DNA of 64,000 nt from Ectobacillus sp042610425 (lineage in GTDB: Bacteria > Bacillota > Bacilli > Bacillales > Bacillaceae_G). Numbering within the stretch: the first letter of the stretch is position 1; each line of letters begins with the position of its first letter. Below are positions 18,259 to 27,794 of this stretch, in pieces. Location of the stretch: assembly GCF_042610425.1 (NCBI RefSeq), contig NZ_JBGJZM010000001.1, forward strand, positions 434,001 through 498,000, given 5' to 3'. The position numbers were made by a program, and so were the translations under genes. Under the pieces are notes generated by a model, which had not been told where the DNA came from, made no database searches, and was given only the letters and a program-made list of their open reading frames with translations.

Positions 18259-19145
18259 ATGTGCCTTTCCCTGATTTTGTAAAAGAAAATAAAGATTTTA
18301 TAGACAAACAAGTTGTTATTTATACGAAAGAATTGCATTGCCCTGACGTTTTGAAAGATGCAATGGTATACTCACTAGAAGCAGGTGGAAAACGAATTCG
18401 TCCTCTTCTCTTATTTGCCACATTGCATGCGTTTGGAAAAGATAGGGCATTGGGGGCACCAGCAGCCTGTGCATTAGAAATGATACATACGTACTCACTT
18501 ATTCATGATGATTTACCTAGTATGGATGATGATGACTTAAGAAGAGGGAAACCAACCAATCATAAAGTATTCGGTGAAGCAACCGCAATCTTGGCTGGTG
18601 ATGGTTTACTTACTTATGCTTTTCAAGTAATCTCTTCTCATTCTCATCAGAATGTCACGTCTGCGATGAACTTACGTCTTGTTACTGAGCTTGCTAAAGC
18701 TGCTGGACCTGAAGGGATGGTGGCAGGTCAAGTAGCTGATATGGAGGCAGAAGGGCGTACACTTACTACGGAGCAGTTGGAATATATTCATAAAAATAAA
18801 ACGGGACGTCTTCTTGAGTTCCCCGTTCTGGCCGGTGCAATCTTAGCTAATGCCACGGAAAAAGAAACAGAGCAACTACTTATCTATGCTCGTAATATAG
18901 GTCTTGCTTTTCAAATTCAAGATGACATTTTAGATGTAATCGGTACTGAAGAAGAAATAGGAAAACCTGTGGGTAGTGACATCGAAAATGGAAAAAGCAC
19001 CTATGCCACCCTATTTTCTATAGAAGAAGCACAACAAATGCTGACAACTACAATTGAAAAGGCAAAAGACGCTCTTTTATCCTTACGACTAGAAGATGAT
19101 TATTTGCTTCAAATTTGCGATATGATTGGGAATCGAAAAAGTTAA
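18255..19145 (+). CDS. ispA: Farnesyl diphosphate synthase
   Basis: 296-aa all-helical prenyltransferase condensing IPP with DMAPP and GPP. The first aspartate-rich motif is HDDLPSMDDDDLRRGK (about residues 83-98) and the second is QDDILDVIG (about 223). The ATG overlaps the xseB stop (ATGA). It feeds isoprenoid synthesis together with the downstream dxs. Confidence 0.95.
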   Translation: MNVPFPDFVKENKDFIDKQVVIYTKELHCPDVLKDAMVYSLEAGGKRIRPLLLFATLHAFGKDRALGAPAACALEMIHTYSLIHDDLPSMDDDDLRRGKPTNHKVFGEATAILAGDGLLTYAFQVISSHSHQNVTSAMNLRLVTELAKAAGPEGMVAGQVADMEAEGRTLTTEQLEYIHKNKTGRLLEFPVLAGAILANATEKETEQLLIYARNIGLAFQIQDDILDVIGTEEEIGKPVGSDIENGKSTYATLFSIEEAQQMLTTTIEKAKDALLSLRLEDDYLLQICDMIGNRKS

Positions 19146-19278
19146 GATATACAAGCACTATACATAGGTTTAACAACGGAAGTGCTTTGGTTGAGTAATT
19201 TTGTAAATTGTGTTATAAATAGAAACACAAATGATTTTTTGTAAAGGCAACGGTAAAACTATATAAGGATGAATAATA

Positions 19279-19313
19279 TGCCGTTATCACTTTGTGTTAG
19301 CGGCACTTTTTTC
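19279..19313 (+). terminator. nusB-ispA unit terminator
   Basis: Hairpin TGCCGTTATCAC / TGTTAGCGGCA with a 4-base loop, followed by CTTTTTTC, 134 bases after the ispA stop. It separates ispA from dxs. The remainder of this 300-bp gap is AT-rich, with a TATAAT at 19395 as the likely dxs -10 box. Confidence 0.8.
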
Positions 19314-19448
19314 TTACAGACTTTATTTTGTAATATGAGAGCGCTTTAAGAGATAATTTTGAAACAAACTCTGTTATCTTATCTCAATCTTCTCTATAAT
19401 AATTCAAGTGGCATGATTTCGATTATGAAACGAAAGTGAGTGATCCTC

Positions 19449-21341
19449 GTGGATCTAACCCAAATTCAAAACCCTAGTTTTTTAAAACAAATGTCTATTG
19501 ATGAGCTTGTTGAATTAAGCGCTGATATTCGTCAGTTTTTAATATACGAGTTGTCTAAAAACGGTGGGCATATTGCACCAAACTTAGGTGTTGTAGAACT
19601 AACAATTGCTCTTCATAAAGTATTTAATAGTCCAACAGATAAATTTTTATGGGATGTAGGTCATCAATCTTATGTTCATAAGATTTTAACAGGACGGGCA
19701 AAGGACTTTGGAACATTACGACAATACAAGGGTCTATGTGGATTTCCTAAACGTTGTGAAAGTGAACATGATGTTTGGGAAACTGGACATAGCTCTACAT
19801 CCTTGTCTGCAGCTATGGGTATGGCAATTGCCCGTGATTTGAAAAAAACGAAGGAATACATTATTCCGATTATTGGGGACGGAGCGCTAACTGGTGGAAT
19901 GGCATTGGAAGCACTCAACCATATTGGTCATGAACAGAAAGATATGATTGTTATATTAAATGATAATGAAATGTCAATTGCTCCTAATGTTGGAGCTTTG
20001 CACAATGTTCTTGGCCGTTTACGTACAGCTGGGAAATATAACCGTGCAAAAGATGAACTTGAATATTTGTTAAAGAAGATTCCTGCGGTAGGAGGAAAAC
20101 TTGCCTCTACAGTAGAAAGGGTGAAAGACAGCTTGAAGTATATGCTTGTATCTGGCGTATTCTTTGAGGAACTCGGATTTACGTATCTAGGACCGGTAGA
20201 CGGACATGATTTTAACAGCCTTTTTGAAAACCTGCAGTATGCTAAAAAGACAAAAGGTCCTGTTCTCGTGCATGTTATTACAAAGAAGGGAAAAGGCTAC
20301 AAGCCTGCTGAAAGTGACGTAATTGGTACGTGGCATGGAACTGGTCCTTATAAAATCGAGTCAGGTAATTTTGTTAAGCCTGTAGATGCACCTCCTGCGT
20401 GGAGCAAAGTTGTAAGTGAAACGGTTCGTCATATAGCCAAGCATGATCCACGTATCGTTGCCATTACTCCTGCAATGCCGGTTGGATCAAAACTTGAAAA
20501 CTTTGCGAAGGAATTTCCTGAGCGGATGTATGATGTAGGGATTGCAGAACAACATGCTACAACCATGGCAGCTGGAATGGCCACACAAGGTATGAAGCCA
20601 TTTTTAGCAATTTACTCTACTTTTTTACAACGTGCCTATGATCAGATGGTGCATGATGTTTGCAGGCAAAACCTAAATGTATTTATCGGGATTGATCGCG
20701 CTGGTCTTGTTGGTGCAGACGGTGAAACACACCAAGGAATTTTTGATATTGCCTTTTTACGTCATTTACCGAATATCGTTATTATGATGCCGAAAGATGA
20801 AAATGAAGGACAGCATATGGTATTTACTGCACTGCAATATGATAATGGTCCAATCGCGATGCGATATCCTCGTGGAAATGGCCTAGGTGTTCATATGGAT
20901 CAAGCGTTACATAAAATTCCTATTGGAACATGGGAAACGTTGCAAGAAGGAACGGATGCTGCCATTTTAACATTTGGTACGACGATACCAATGGCACTCG
21001 AGGCTGCAAAATTGCTAGAAAAAACCGGTAAATCTGTGAAAGTAGTAAATGCTCGCTTTATAAAACCGATGGATCAAGCATTTTTAACTGAATTATTGAA
21101 ACAAAATATACCAATTATTACACTCGAAGAAGCTTGCCTTGCCGGTGGTTTTGGAAGTAGTGTACTTGAATTTGCACATGATAATGGCTTTTTCCATGCT
21201 ATAATTAATCGTATGGGAATACCAGATGAATTTATTGAACACGGTAGTGTAACAAAATTATTAGAAGAAATAGGCTTAACGGCAACAGAAGTGGCTGGAC
21301 GTGTGGCAGCTTTATTACCATCTAAGCAAAAAAGGGCGTAA
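19449..21341 (+). CDS. dxs: 1-deoxy-D-xylulose-5-phosphate synthase
   Basis: Thiamine diphosphate enzyme (630 aa) condensing pyruvate and glyceraldehyde 3-phosphate, the first step of the MEP isoprenoid pathway. It has the TPP motif GDGALTGGMALEALNHIG, the Mg-binding NDNEMSIAPNVG and the second-domain DVGIAEQHA. The start is taken as GTG 19449 (MDLTQIQNPSFL, the usual family N terminus) rather than the in-frame GTG at 19440. The ribosome site is weak (gaaagtgagtga). Confidence 0.95.
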   Translation: MDLTQIQNPSFLKQMSIDELVELSADIRQFLIYELSKNGGHIAPNLGVVELTIALHKVFNSPTDKFLWDVGHQSYVHKILTGRAKDFGTLRQYKGLCGFPKRCESEHDVWETGHSSTSLSAAMGMAIARDLKKTKEYIIPIIGDGALTGGMALEALNHIGHEQKDMIVILNDNEMSIAPNVGALHNVLGRLRTAGKYNRAKDELEYLLKKIPAVGGKLASTVERVKDSLKYMLVSGVFFEELGFTYLGPVDGHDFNSLFENLQYAKKTKGPVLVHVITKKGKGYKPAESDVIGTWHGTGPYKIESGNFVKPVDAPPAWSKVVSETVRHIAKHDPRIVAITPAMPVGSKLENFAKEFPERMYDVGIAEQHATTMAAGMATQGMKPFLAIYSTFLQRAYDQMVHDVCRQNLNVFIGIDRAGLVGADGETHQGIFDIAFLRHLPNIVIMMPKDENEGQHMVFTALQYDNGPIAMRYPRGNGLGVHMDQALHKIPIGTWETLQEGTDAAILTFGTTIPMALEAAKLLEKTGKSVKVVNARFIKPMDQAFLTELLKQNIPIITLEEACLAGGFGSSVLEFAHDNGFFHAIINRMGIPDEFIEHGSVTKLLEEIGLTATEVAGRVAALLPSKQKRA

Positions 21342-21345
21342 CCTA

Positions 21346-22188
21346 ATGAAGAAGGAACGAGTCGACATACTATTAGTAGAGCAAGGACTTATTGAAACAA
21401 GAGAAAAAGCAAAACGTGCTGTTATGGCTGGCCTTGTATATGCGGATGAAGAAAGACTGAATAAACCTGGCGAGAAAATCCCGGCAGATACAACGCTCAC
21501 GTTAAAAGGCCAGATTATGCCCTATGTAAGTCGGGGAGGCTATAAACTTGAAAAAGCACTAAAAGAATTTCATTTAAACTTGCAGGACAAAATTGTCCTT
21601 GATATAGGAGCATCTACAGGAGGTTTTACCGATTGTGCATTGCAAAATGGTGCAAAGTTTTCGTATGCATTAGATGTAGGATACAATCAATTAGCATGGA
21701 AGTTACGACAAGATGAACGTGTTATTGTCATGGAGCGTACGAATTTTCGTTATGCATCGCCTTCTGACTTTACACATGGTCTTCCGCAATTTGCGAGTAT
21801 AGATGTTAGCTTTATTTCGCTTAAACTTATTTTACCTGCGTTAAAAGCTATTCTGGTTCCAAATAGTGATGTGGCAGCTTTAATAAAACCACAATTTGAA
21901 GCGGGAAAAGAGCAAGTTGGTAAAAAGGGGATTATCCGCGACCATAAGGTTCATGAAGAAGTAATTGTTAAGATAATGGAATTTGCCTTAGCACAAGGAT
22001 ATGATGTTGAGCAAATTACTTTTTCTCCTATTAAAGGCGGTAATGGCAATATCGAATTTTTAATTCATTTGAAATGGTATGGAGAACGCGAGAAGGGTGA
22101 AAATCATTCTACTAACTCTCCAGCACTTGTTGTTACAAATGCTCATACAGAATTAAAACAAGTAGGAAAAGGAGATAATGAAGAGTAA
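21346..22188 (+). CDS. tlyA: TlyA-like rRNA 2'-O-methyltransferase (YqxC)
   Basis: About 280 aa. It has an N-terminal S4 RNA-binding domain (residues 2-62) and a C-terminal FtsJ/RrmJ SAM methyltransferase domain with the SAM loop LDIGASTGGFTDCAL. The family includes mycobacterial TlyA, which methylates 16S and 23S rRNA; it is often mislabelled hemolysin. ATG 21346 lies five bases after the dxs stop, so the two are co-transcribed. Confidence 0.92.
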   Translation: MKKERVDILLVEQGLIETREKAKRAVMAGLVYADEERLNKPGEKIPADTTLTLKGQIMPYVSRGGYKLEKALKEFHLNLQDKIVLDIGASTGGFTDCALQNGAKFSYALDVGYNQLAWKLRQDERVIVMERTNFRYASPSDFTHGLPQFASIDVSFISLKLILPALKAILVPNSDVAALIKPQFEAGKEQVGKKGIIRDHKVHEEVIVKIMEFALAQGYDVEQITFSPIKGGNGNIEFLIHLKWYGEREKGENHSTNSPALVVTNAHTELKQVGKGDNEE

Positions 22189-22214
22189 TATTTATCTTTT
22201 TCCCCTTCATTCAG

Positions 22215-22264
22215 AATGGACCGTTAACAGAAGTGTAAAAGCTATGTATTCTGTATCGGTCCAT
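22215..22264 (+). other. Extended hairpin between tlyA and argR
   Basis: AATGGACCG and CGGTCCATT pair, with inner ACAG/CTGT, around a 20-base loop. No T run follows, so it is a weak terminator at best or an mRNA end structure. Confidence 0.45.
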
Positions 22265-22421
22265 TTCTCATGTTTGTTTTAATAGAGAAATGAGTATATA
22301 TACTGTGAAATTAAGTAAAGCTGGAAGTAATCCATAATGTACAAGAAATCGTTTATGAGTTACCATTATGATAAAGCAATCATAGGAAATTTATTATTGG
22401 AGTTTGTGAGGTGCAACAAAA

Positions 22422-22871
22422 ATGAATAAGGGTCAGCGCCATATAAAAATACGAGAAATTATTGCTAGCAAGGAAATTGAAACACAAGATGAACTTGTAG
22501 ATATTTTGCGTAGTCAAAATTTTAATGTAACGCAAGCAACTGTTTCTCGTGATATTAAAGAATTACATTTAGTGAAGGTTCCTTTACAAGATGGGCGATA
22601 CAAATATAGCCTACCCGCTGATCAACGTTTTAATCCGCTGCAAAAACTAAAACGTAGTATGATTGATGCATTTGTAAAGCTTGATATGGCTGGTCATATG
22701 ATTGTATTGAAAACCTTACCTGGAAATGCAAATGCGATTGGAGCGTTAATTGACCATTTAGATTGGGATGAGATTCTTGGGACAATTTGCGGAGATGATA
22801 CATGTCTCATTATTTGCCGTACGCCAGAAGATACACAATTTGTCTCGGATCGATTTTTAAATATGTTGTAA
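22422..22871 (+). CDS. ahrC: Arginine repressor AhrC/ArgR
   Basis: 149-aa hexameric arginine-dependent regulator of biosynthesis (repression) and catabolism (activation). The winged-helix DNA-binding domain (residues 1-75) contains VTQATVSRDIKELHLVKV, and the C-terminal arginine-binding domain contains GTICGDDTCLIICR. It is separated from tlyA by 230 bases. It probably controls the argJBDF operon at 58.6 kb in the same window. Confidence 0.95.
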   Translation: MNKGQRHIKIREIIASKEIETQDELVDILRSQNFNVTQATVSRDIKELHLVKVPLQDGRYKYSLPADQRFNPLQKLKRSMIDAFVKLDMAGHMIVLKTLPGNANAIGALIDHLDWDEILGTICGDDTCLIICRTPEDTQFVSDRFLNML

Positions 22872-22971
22872 TTGAGTATGACATATCATCCTTTATCAGG
22901 AGATAGCATTTCAACGATCATCGCTTTTTCTTTTTTTATATGTGATACTGGATAACGAGGTGAATGTAGCA

Positions 22972-24711
22972 TTGCTATCGGAATTATCAATTAGAAATTT
23001 TGCTATTATTGAAACGTTAAGTATTTCGTTTAAGAAAGGGTTAACCGTACTTAGTGGCGAAACTGGTGCCGGAAAATCCATTATTATTGATGCCATTAGT
23101 CTTTTAGTTGGCGGAAGAGGATCCTCTGAATTTGTCAGATATGGAACAGACAAGGCGGAAATTGAAGGCCTGTTCTATTTTGACAATGATGATCATCCTT
23201 GTCTTGAAAAAGCTCACGAACTAGATATTGAAGTTTCAGACGGTATGATTATTCTTAAACGTGATATATCCATTTCTGGAAAGAGTGTATGCCGCATAAA
23301 TGGGAAGCTTGTGACGTTAGCTGCCATGAAGGAAATAGGTAAGACACTTGTCGATATTCATGGACAGCATGAAACACAAGATTTGATGAACGAAGATCGT
23401 CATTTAGAGATGCTGGATTCATATGATTATGATGAAGTCCTAGTAAAGCTGGCTAGCTATCAGGATCAATATAATATGTACGTAGATACAAAAAAACAGC
23501 TAAAGGCATTAACGGAAAACGAACAAAAAATGGCACATCGGTTGGATTTGTTACAATTTCAGCATGAAGAAATTCAAAAGGCAGCCTTAAAGCCAAATGA
23601 AGATAATGAACTTATGGAAGAACGAACTAAAATCGCAAATTTCGAAAAAATATTTAAAGCAGTAGGGGATGCACATAGCTCGCTTACTAGCGATAATAGT
23701 GGTTTAGATTATGTTCGAAATGCTATGAGCCAAATGGAAACCATATCGGATTTAGATTCCTCCTTAAAGGAAATCTATGACACGGTTGCAAATAGCTATT
23801 ACTTATTAGAGGAAGTAGCATATCAGCTACGTGAAAAATTGGACATGATGGAGTATGATCCAAATCGACTTGATTTTATTGAAACAAGATTAAATGAAAT
23901 TCGCATGTTAAAGCGTAAATATGGAAACAGTATAGAAGAAATATTAGAATATGCTGCGAATATTGAAACAGAAATTTCTACGATTGAAAACAAAGATGTG
24001 CACATAGAAAGAGCAAAAAAGCAACTAGTACAATTAGAAGAAGCATGTTTGAAGGAAGCGACGAAGTTAAGTGTATTTCGTAAAGAGCTTGCAGGACGCT
24101 TAATAGAGGCAATTCATAGGGAATTACGAGAGCTTTACATGGAAAAAACAAGGTTTGAAATTGTGCTGAAAAATATTCCAGGTACGGTGGATGATCCGCT
24201 GGTAGACGGAGCACCTGTTAAATTAACACGGAACGGCTATAATCATGCAGAATTTTATATTTCAACAAACCCAGGAGAACCGTTAAAACCGTTAGCTAAG
24301 GTTGCCTCTGGCGGGGAGCTTTCACGTATCATTTTAGCACTAAAAAGTATTTTTTCGGAGCATCAAGGAGTTACATCGGTTATTTTTGATGAAGTGGATA
24401 CGGGAGTCAGTGGCCGGGTTGCCCAGGCCATTGCCGAGAAAATCCAACGGGTTTCTGTTGGCTCTCAAGTGCTCTGTATAACTCATTTACCCCAAGTTGC
24501 CTCGATGGCAGATAATCATTTATTTATTCGTAAGGAAATTATAAATGAGCGAACGATCACATCGGTTACGATGCTCGAAGACGAAGAGAAAGTGATTGAG
24601 GTCGCTAGGATGCTCTCTGGTACTGAAATTACAGTTGTGACAAAGCAGCATGCACGGGAGTTATTACAGCAAGCACAGTATATTAAGCAAACAGGTCAAG
24701 CTATCCAATAA
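22972..24711 (+). CDS. recN: DNA repair protein RecN
   Basis: SMC-like ATPase (579 aa) acting early at double-strand breaks. It has Walker A SGETGAGKSIIIDAI (about residues 29-43), a central coiled coil (about 150-370), the signature ASGGELSRIILAL and Walker B VIFDEVDTGVSG. The preferred start is TTG 22972, giving MLSELSIRNFAI as in B. subtilis, 9 bases after gaggtga. The upstream in-frame GTG at 22942 has no matching ribosome site. Confidence 0.94.
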   Translation: MLSELSIRNFAIIETLSISFKKGLTVLSGETGAGKSIIIDAISLLVGGRGSSEFVRYGTDKAEIEGLFYFDNDDHPCLEKAHELDIEVSDGMIILKRDISISGKSVCRINGKLVTLAAMKEIGKTLVDIHGQHETQDLMNEDRHLEMLDSYDYDEVLVKLASYQDQYNMYVDTKKQLKALTENEQKMAHRLDLLQFQHEEIQKAALKPNEDNELMEERTKIANFEKIFKAVGDAHSSLTSDNSGLDYVRNAMSQMETISDLDSSLKEIYDTVANSYYLLEEVAYQLREKLDMMEYDPNRLDFIETRLNEIRMLKRKYGNSIEEILEYAANIETEISTIENKDVHIERAKKQLVQLEEACLKEATKLSVFRKELAGRLIEAIHRELRELYMEKTRFEIVLKNIPGTVDDPLVDGAPVKLTRNGYNHAEFYISTNPGEPLKPLAKVASGGELSRIILALKSIFSEHQGVTSVIFDEVDTGVSGRVAQAIAEKIQRVSVGSQVLCITHLPQVASMADNHLFIRKEIINERTITSVTMLEDEEKVIEVARMLSGTEITVVTKQHARELLQQAQYIKQTGQAIQ

Positions 24712-24727
24712 AAGGATAGCTTTTTTA
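24699..24727 (+). terminator. recN terminator
   Basis: Perfect AGCTATCC / GGATAGCT hairpin followed by TTTTTT. The left arm is part of the last recN codons. Confidence 0.85.
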
Positions 24728-24737
24728 TATCTCCCAG

Positions 24738-24767
24738 TTATAAACGGAAGCAGACAAGGAGAAATTA
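24738..24767 (+). promoter_or_regulatory. Candidate sigma-F/G promoter of spoIVB
   Basis: GGAGAAATTA (24758-24767) fits the forespore sigma -10 consensus GGnnAwAhTr, with TTATA 15 bases upstream (24738-24742) as an imperfect -35. spoIVB is a forespore gene in B. subtilis, so the location makes sense. Confidence 0.4.
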
Positions 24768-24819
24768 AATAGTGAAGCCGAATCGGCTGAATGTGGGTTA
24801 GGAGCGAGGAGAGTGAAAA

Positions 24820-26103
24820 ATGAAATATGAGCAATTTCGTAAGGTAGTTGGTACATTTCTCCTTGTTTCGCTTCTCGTAGTTGGGTTTTGCAAACCTGTT
24901 CGGGAATTTATTGCAATGCCGCGGCAAGTTGTTCTGTTTGAGGGACAACAGTCACAACTCTCTACTTCTGTGTTCCAAGCAATGTCCACCAATCCATCAG
25001 TATTTACAGTTAATGATAGTCCAGATAGGTCTGTTGCTGCCCATGAAAGCGGAGAAGCTAAAATGGTTCTTCAGTTAGCTGGGCTTCCAGTAAAAAAAGT
25101 AAATGTTAGGGTGCTGAAGGATTTTAGAGTAATTCCTGGTGGTCAATCTATTGGAGTAAAGTTGAATGCGAAAGGTGTACTCGTTGTAGGACACCACCTC
25201 GTAGAAACGAATACAGGTAAGATTTCTCCTGGCGAAACCGCAGGCATTAAAGTAGGAGATATGATTACAGAAATTAATGGAAAAGGAATAGAACGTATGA
25301 GCGATGTAGCTCCTTTTATCCAAGATAGCGGTAAAACAGGAGCATCGTTAGATATTGTTGTTCTTCGAGATAACAAATATATGCGAACAAAATTGTCACC
25401 TGTTAAAAACAAACAGGATGCGTTTTATCGAATTGGTCTATATATTCGTGATTCGGCTGCCGGTATTGGAACCATGACCTTTTTTCATCAAGATAGTATG
25501 AAATATGGTGCGCTTGGTCATGTCATTTCTGACAACGATACGAAAAAACCAATTGAAGTGGAAAATGGTCAAATTGTTAGGTCAACAGTTACGTCTATTC
25601 AACGTGGAAGTAACGGTGATCCAGGTGAAAAACTAGCAAGATTTTCTCCCGATCGTGAAGTAATCGGTACAATTACAACAAATAGTCCCTTCGGTATTTT
25701 TGGAAAATTAAACACATCCGTTAGAAACGAAATTATGGATGAAGCTCTTCCGATAGCCCTATCTAGTCAAGTCAAGGAAGGGCCAGCAAAAATATTAACA
25801 GTTATTGATAAGGATAAGGTGGAGGCTTTTGATGTTGAAATTATTAGTAGCGTTCCTCAAAAATTTCCAGCTACGAAAGGGATCGTTCTGAAAATTACCG
25901 ATAAACGACTTCTTGAAAAAACAGGGGGGATTGTACAAGGAATGAGCGGTAGCCCAATTATCCAAGATGGTAAATTAATTGGAGCTGTGACGCATGTTTT
26001 TGTAAATGATCCAACCTCTGGCTATGGTGTTCATATTGAGTGGATGTTACAAGAAGCGGGAATAAACATTTATGAACAGTATGATCATGAAAAAGCAAGC
26101 TGA
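24820..26103 (+). CDS. spoIVB: SpoIVB peptidase
   Basis: S55-family serine protease secreted from the forespore that cleaves SpoIVFA and so activates sigma-K processing in the mother cell. The 427-aa protein has an N-terminal membrane anchor (residues 10-24), a PDZ domain (about 115-200), the catalytic His234 in YGALGHVISD, and Ser378 in the motif GMSGSPI, the same number as the B. subtilis catalytic serine. ATG 24820 follows ggagag. It lies between recN and spo0A, as in other bacilli. Confidence 0.96.
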   Translation: MKYEQFRKVVGTFLLVSLLVVGFCKPVREFIAMPRQVVLFEGQQSQLSTSVFQAMSTNPSVFTVNDSPDRSVAAHESGEAKMVLQLAGLPVKKVNVRVLKDFRVIPGGQSIGVKLNAKGVLVVGHHLVETNTGKISPGETAGIKVGDMITEINGKGIERMSDVAPFIQDSGKTGASLDIVVLRDNKYMRTKLSPVKNKQDAFYRIGLYIRDSAAGIGTMTFFHQDSMKYGALGHVISDNDTKKPIEVENGQIVRSTVTSIQRGSNGDPGEKLARFSPDREVIGTITTNSPFGIFGKLNTSVRNEIMDEALPIALSSQVKEGPAKILTVIDKDKVEAFDVEIISSVPQKFPATKGIVLKITDKRLLEKTGGIVQGMSGSPIIQDGKLIGAVTHVFVNDPTSGYGVHIEWMLQEAGINIYEQYDHEKAS

Positions 26104-26123
26104 TTTATAGCTTGCTTTTTTAT
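26091..26123 (+). terminator. spoIVB terminator
   Basis: AAAAGCAAGCT / AGCTTGCTTTT hairpin with a 6-base loop, followed by a T run. The left arm covers the last spoIVB codons. Confidence 0.85.
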
Positions 26124-26285
26124 ATTCAGCCTTTCATCTGTTTCAGTTTCTCAGTCCTTTTTTTTGTTGTATAATATAGGAAACTAAGGTTACATGACGA
26201 AGAAACGAAAAAAACCGAGATATAACATGAAAGCATAAGAAAAGAAGAAGTTTTGACTACTTTTTAGTAAATTAAGTAAATATTA

Positions 26286-26313
26286 AAAGGATATGACAAG
26301 TAATTGTCGAAAA
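26286..26313 (+). promoter_or_regulatory. Sigma-H-type promoter with overlapping 0A box (spo0A Ps)
   Basis: AAAGGATAT (26286-26294) and GTCGAAAA (26306-26313) are separated by 11 bases, matching the sigma-H pattern RnAGGAwww-N11/12-RnnGAAT closely. The -10 element is part of TTGTCGAAAA (26304-26313), which matches the Spo0A-binding 0A box (TGTCGAA core). This arrangement mirrors the autoregulated sporulation promoter of B. subtilis spo0A. Confidence 0.75.
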
Positions 26314-26376
26314 CTTCATTTATATACCTTATGGTTTCTATTTATTGAAACTTGTTGGGATAAGGGAGGAAAAATT

Positions 26377-27165
26377 GTGGAGAAGATTAAAGTTTGTCTT
26401 GCGGATGACAACAAAGAACTCGTATCCATGCTTGAAGAATACGTATCGGGACAAGAGGATATGGAAGTAATTGGTGTTGCTTACAACGGTCAGGAATGTT
26501 TACATTTGCTCACTGATAAAAGTCCGGATGTTCTGGTTTTAGATATTATCATGCCTCATTTAGATGGATTAGCGGTATTAGAAAAGCTACGTATGATGGA
26601 AAAAAAACAACCAAACGTTATCATGCTTACTGCCTTTGGGCAAGAGGATGTGACAAAAAAAGCGGTAGATTTAGGAGCGTCGTATTTTGTGTTAAAGCCA
26701 TTTGATATGGAGAATTTAACGAGTCATATTCGGCAGGTTAGTGGAAAACCAAGTGCTGTTGTGAAACGACCTCTGAATTCGTACCGTTCGAGCTCTTCGG
26801 AAGGAAAACCGAAAAATTTAGACGCCAGTATCACAAGTATTATTCATGAGATTGGGGTTCCAGCACATATTAAAGGATATATGTATTTACGTGAAGCAAT
26901 TTCGATGGTTTATAATGACATTGAGCTTCTTGGCTCTATTACAAAAGTATTGTATCCGGATATTGCAAAAAAGTATAATACTACAGCAAGCAGGGTAGAA
27001 CGTGCCATTCGTCATGCGATTGAAGTAGCGTGGAGCCGTGGCAATGTTGAATCTATTTCATCCCTATTTGGATACACCATATCCATGTCGAAAGCTAAGC
27101 CAACAAACAGTGAATTTATTGCGATGGTTGCTGACAAGCTTCGCCTTGAGCATAAGGCTTCTTGA
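26377..27165 (+). CDS. spo0A: Stage 0 sporulation protein A
   Basis: Master response regulator of sporulation entry, phosphorylated by Spo0B in the phosphorelay. The receiver domain (residues 1-125) has the acidic pocket Asp10/Asp11 and the phospho-acceptor Asp56 in VLDIIMPHLDG. The C-terminal effector domain (about 145-262) contains the recognition region TTASRVERAIRHAIEVAWSRG. The start is GTG 26377 (read as MEKIKVCLADDN) behind gggagg. Earlier in-frame ATGs would lie within the promoter. Confidence 0.98.
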   Translation: MEKIKVCLADDNKELVSMLEEYVSGQEDMEVIGVAYNGQECLHLLTDKSPDVLVLDIIMPHLDGLAVLEKLRMMEKKQPNVIMLTAFGQEDVTKKAVDLGASYFVLKPFDMENLTSHIRQVSGKPSAVVKRPLNSYRSSSSEGKPKNLDASITSIIHEIGVPAHIKGYMYLREAISMVYNDIELLGSITKVLYPDIAKKYNTTASRVERAIRHAIEVAWSRGNVESISSLFGYTISMSKAKPTNSEFIAMVADKLRLEHKAS

Positions 27166-27239
27166 AAGAGATAAGTTTGTAAGTGCATACTCATCTTGTA
27201 TACATTCAAACAATTACCTTTCTTATGTAAAGAGTTCGT

Positions 27240-27272
27240 AAAGGTGATAGCTGTATGGTTATCTCCTTTTTA
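27240..27272 (+). terminator. spo0A terminator
   Basis: AAAGGTGATA / TATCTCCTTT hairpin with one internal mismatch and a TTTTTA tail, 75 bases after spo0A. Confidence 0.7.
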
Positions 27273-27351
27273 TAATCATGTGCTGTAAAGAAAAAGACCA
27301 GAAATATTGAAGATATGCCACAAGAAGTAGGAATTTTGTCTAGGTAAGGCA

Positions 27352-27406
27352 GAATAAAAAATAGCTCAAAAGGAATTCGGTTTCCCTTTTGAGCTATTTT
27401 TTATTC
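27352..27406. terminator. Bidirectional terminator spo0A / yycC-like
   Basis: Perfect 22-bp inverted repeat (centre arms TAGCTCAAAAGG / CCTTTTGAGCTA) flanked by A6 and T6 runs, with an 11-base loop. It includes the stop codon of the reverse-strand yycC-like gene and can act in both directions. Confidence 0.85.
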
Positions 27407-27547
27407 CCCTTGTTTATCTTGTTTTTCCAGTTGCGCTAGTTTTTGAATAAGAATGTACTGCGGCATATGCATAACTTGTTCAAGTGGTATCTTAAGTGCT
27501 TGTGACAACTTTAATGCTGTTTCTGGTGTTATTTGTAATGGACGCAA
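27401..27547 (-). CDS. yycC: YycC-like small protein
   Basis: 48-aa ORF starting TTG at 27547, behind aaaaaggggg with 9-base spacing. The translation (LRPLQITPETALKLSQALKI, then PLEQVMHMPQYILIQKLAQL) resembles the small YycC family of bacilli, as I remember it. It is cytoplasmic with no membrane segment, and the function is unknown. The stop lies in a strong terminator, and a TATACT -10-like box sits upstream on the minus strand. The family assignment is from memory of the N-terminal RPLQI-PETA pattern. Confidence 0.75.
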   Translation of the reverse strand: MRPLQITPETALKLSQALKIPLEQVMHMPQYILIQKLAQLEKQDKQGE

Positions 27548-27794
27548 AACTATAGACCCCCTTTTTGGTTAGTATACCATAGGAAATGAAAAAGATAGGA
27601 ACAAGGAGCGTTAGAGTAAGCCACAGATATAAATGATATAGAATCTGTATGTACCGGTTGCTTAAAAATAAGAGCGTTTACAATTAAAATTCTACGTTTT
27701 TACGGAGAAATTGTTCTTGTATTCTGTTCAAATTACGTGTATAAATTAAATTATGACCAAGTACTAAAATCAGGTTGTATGAAATGGTCCTGTT

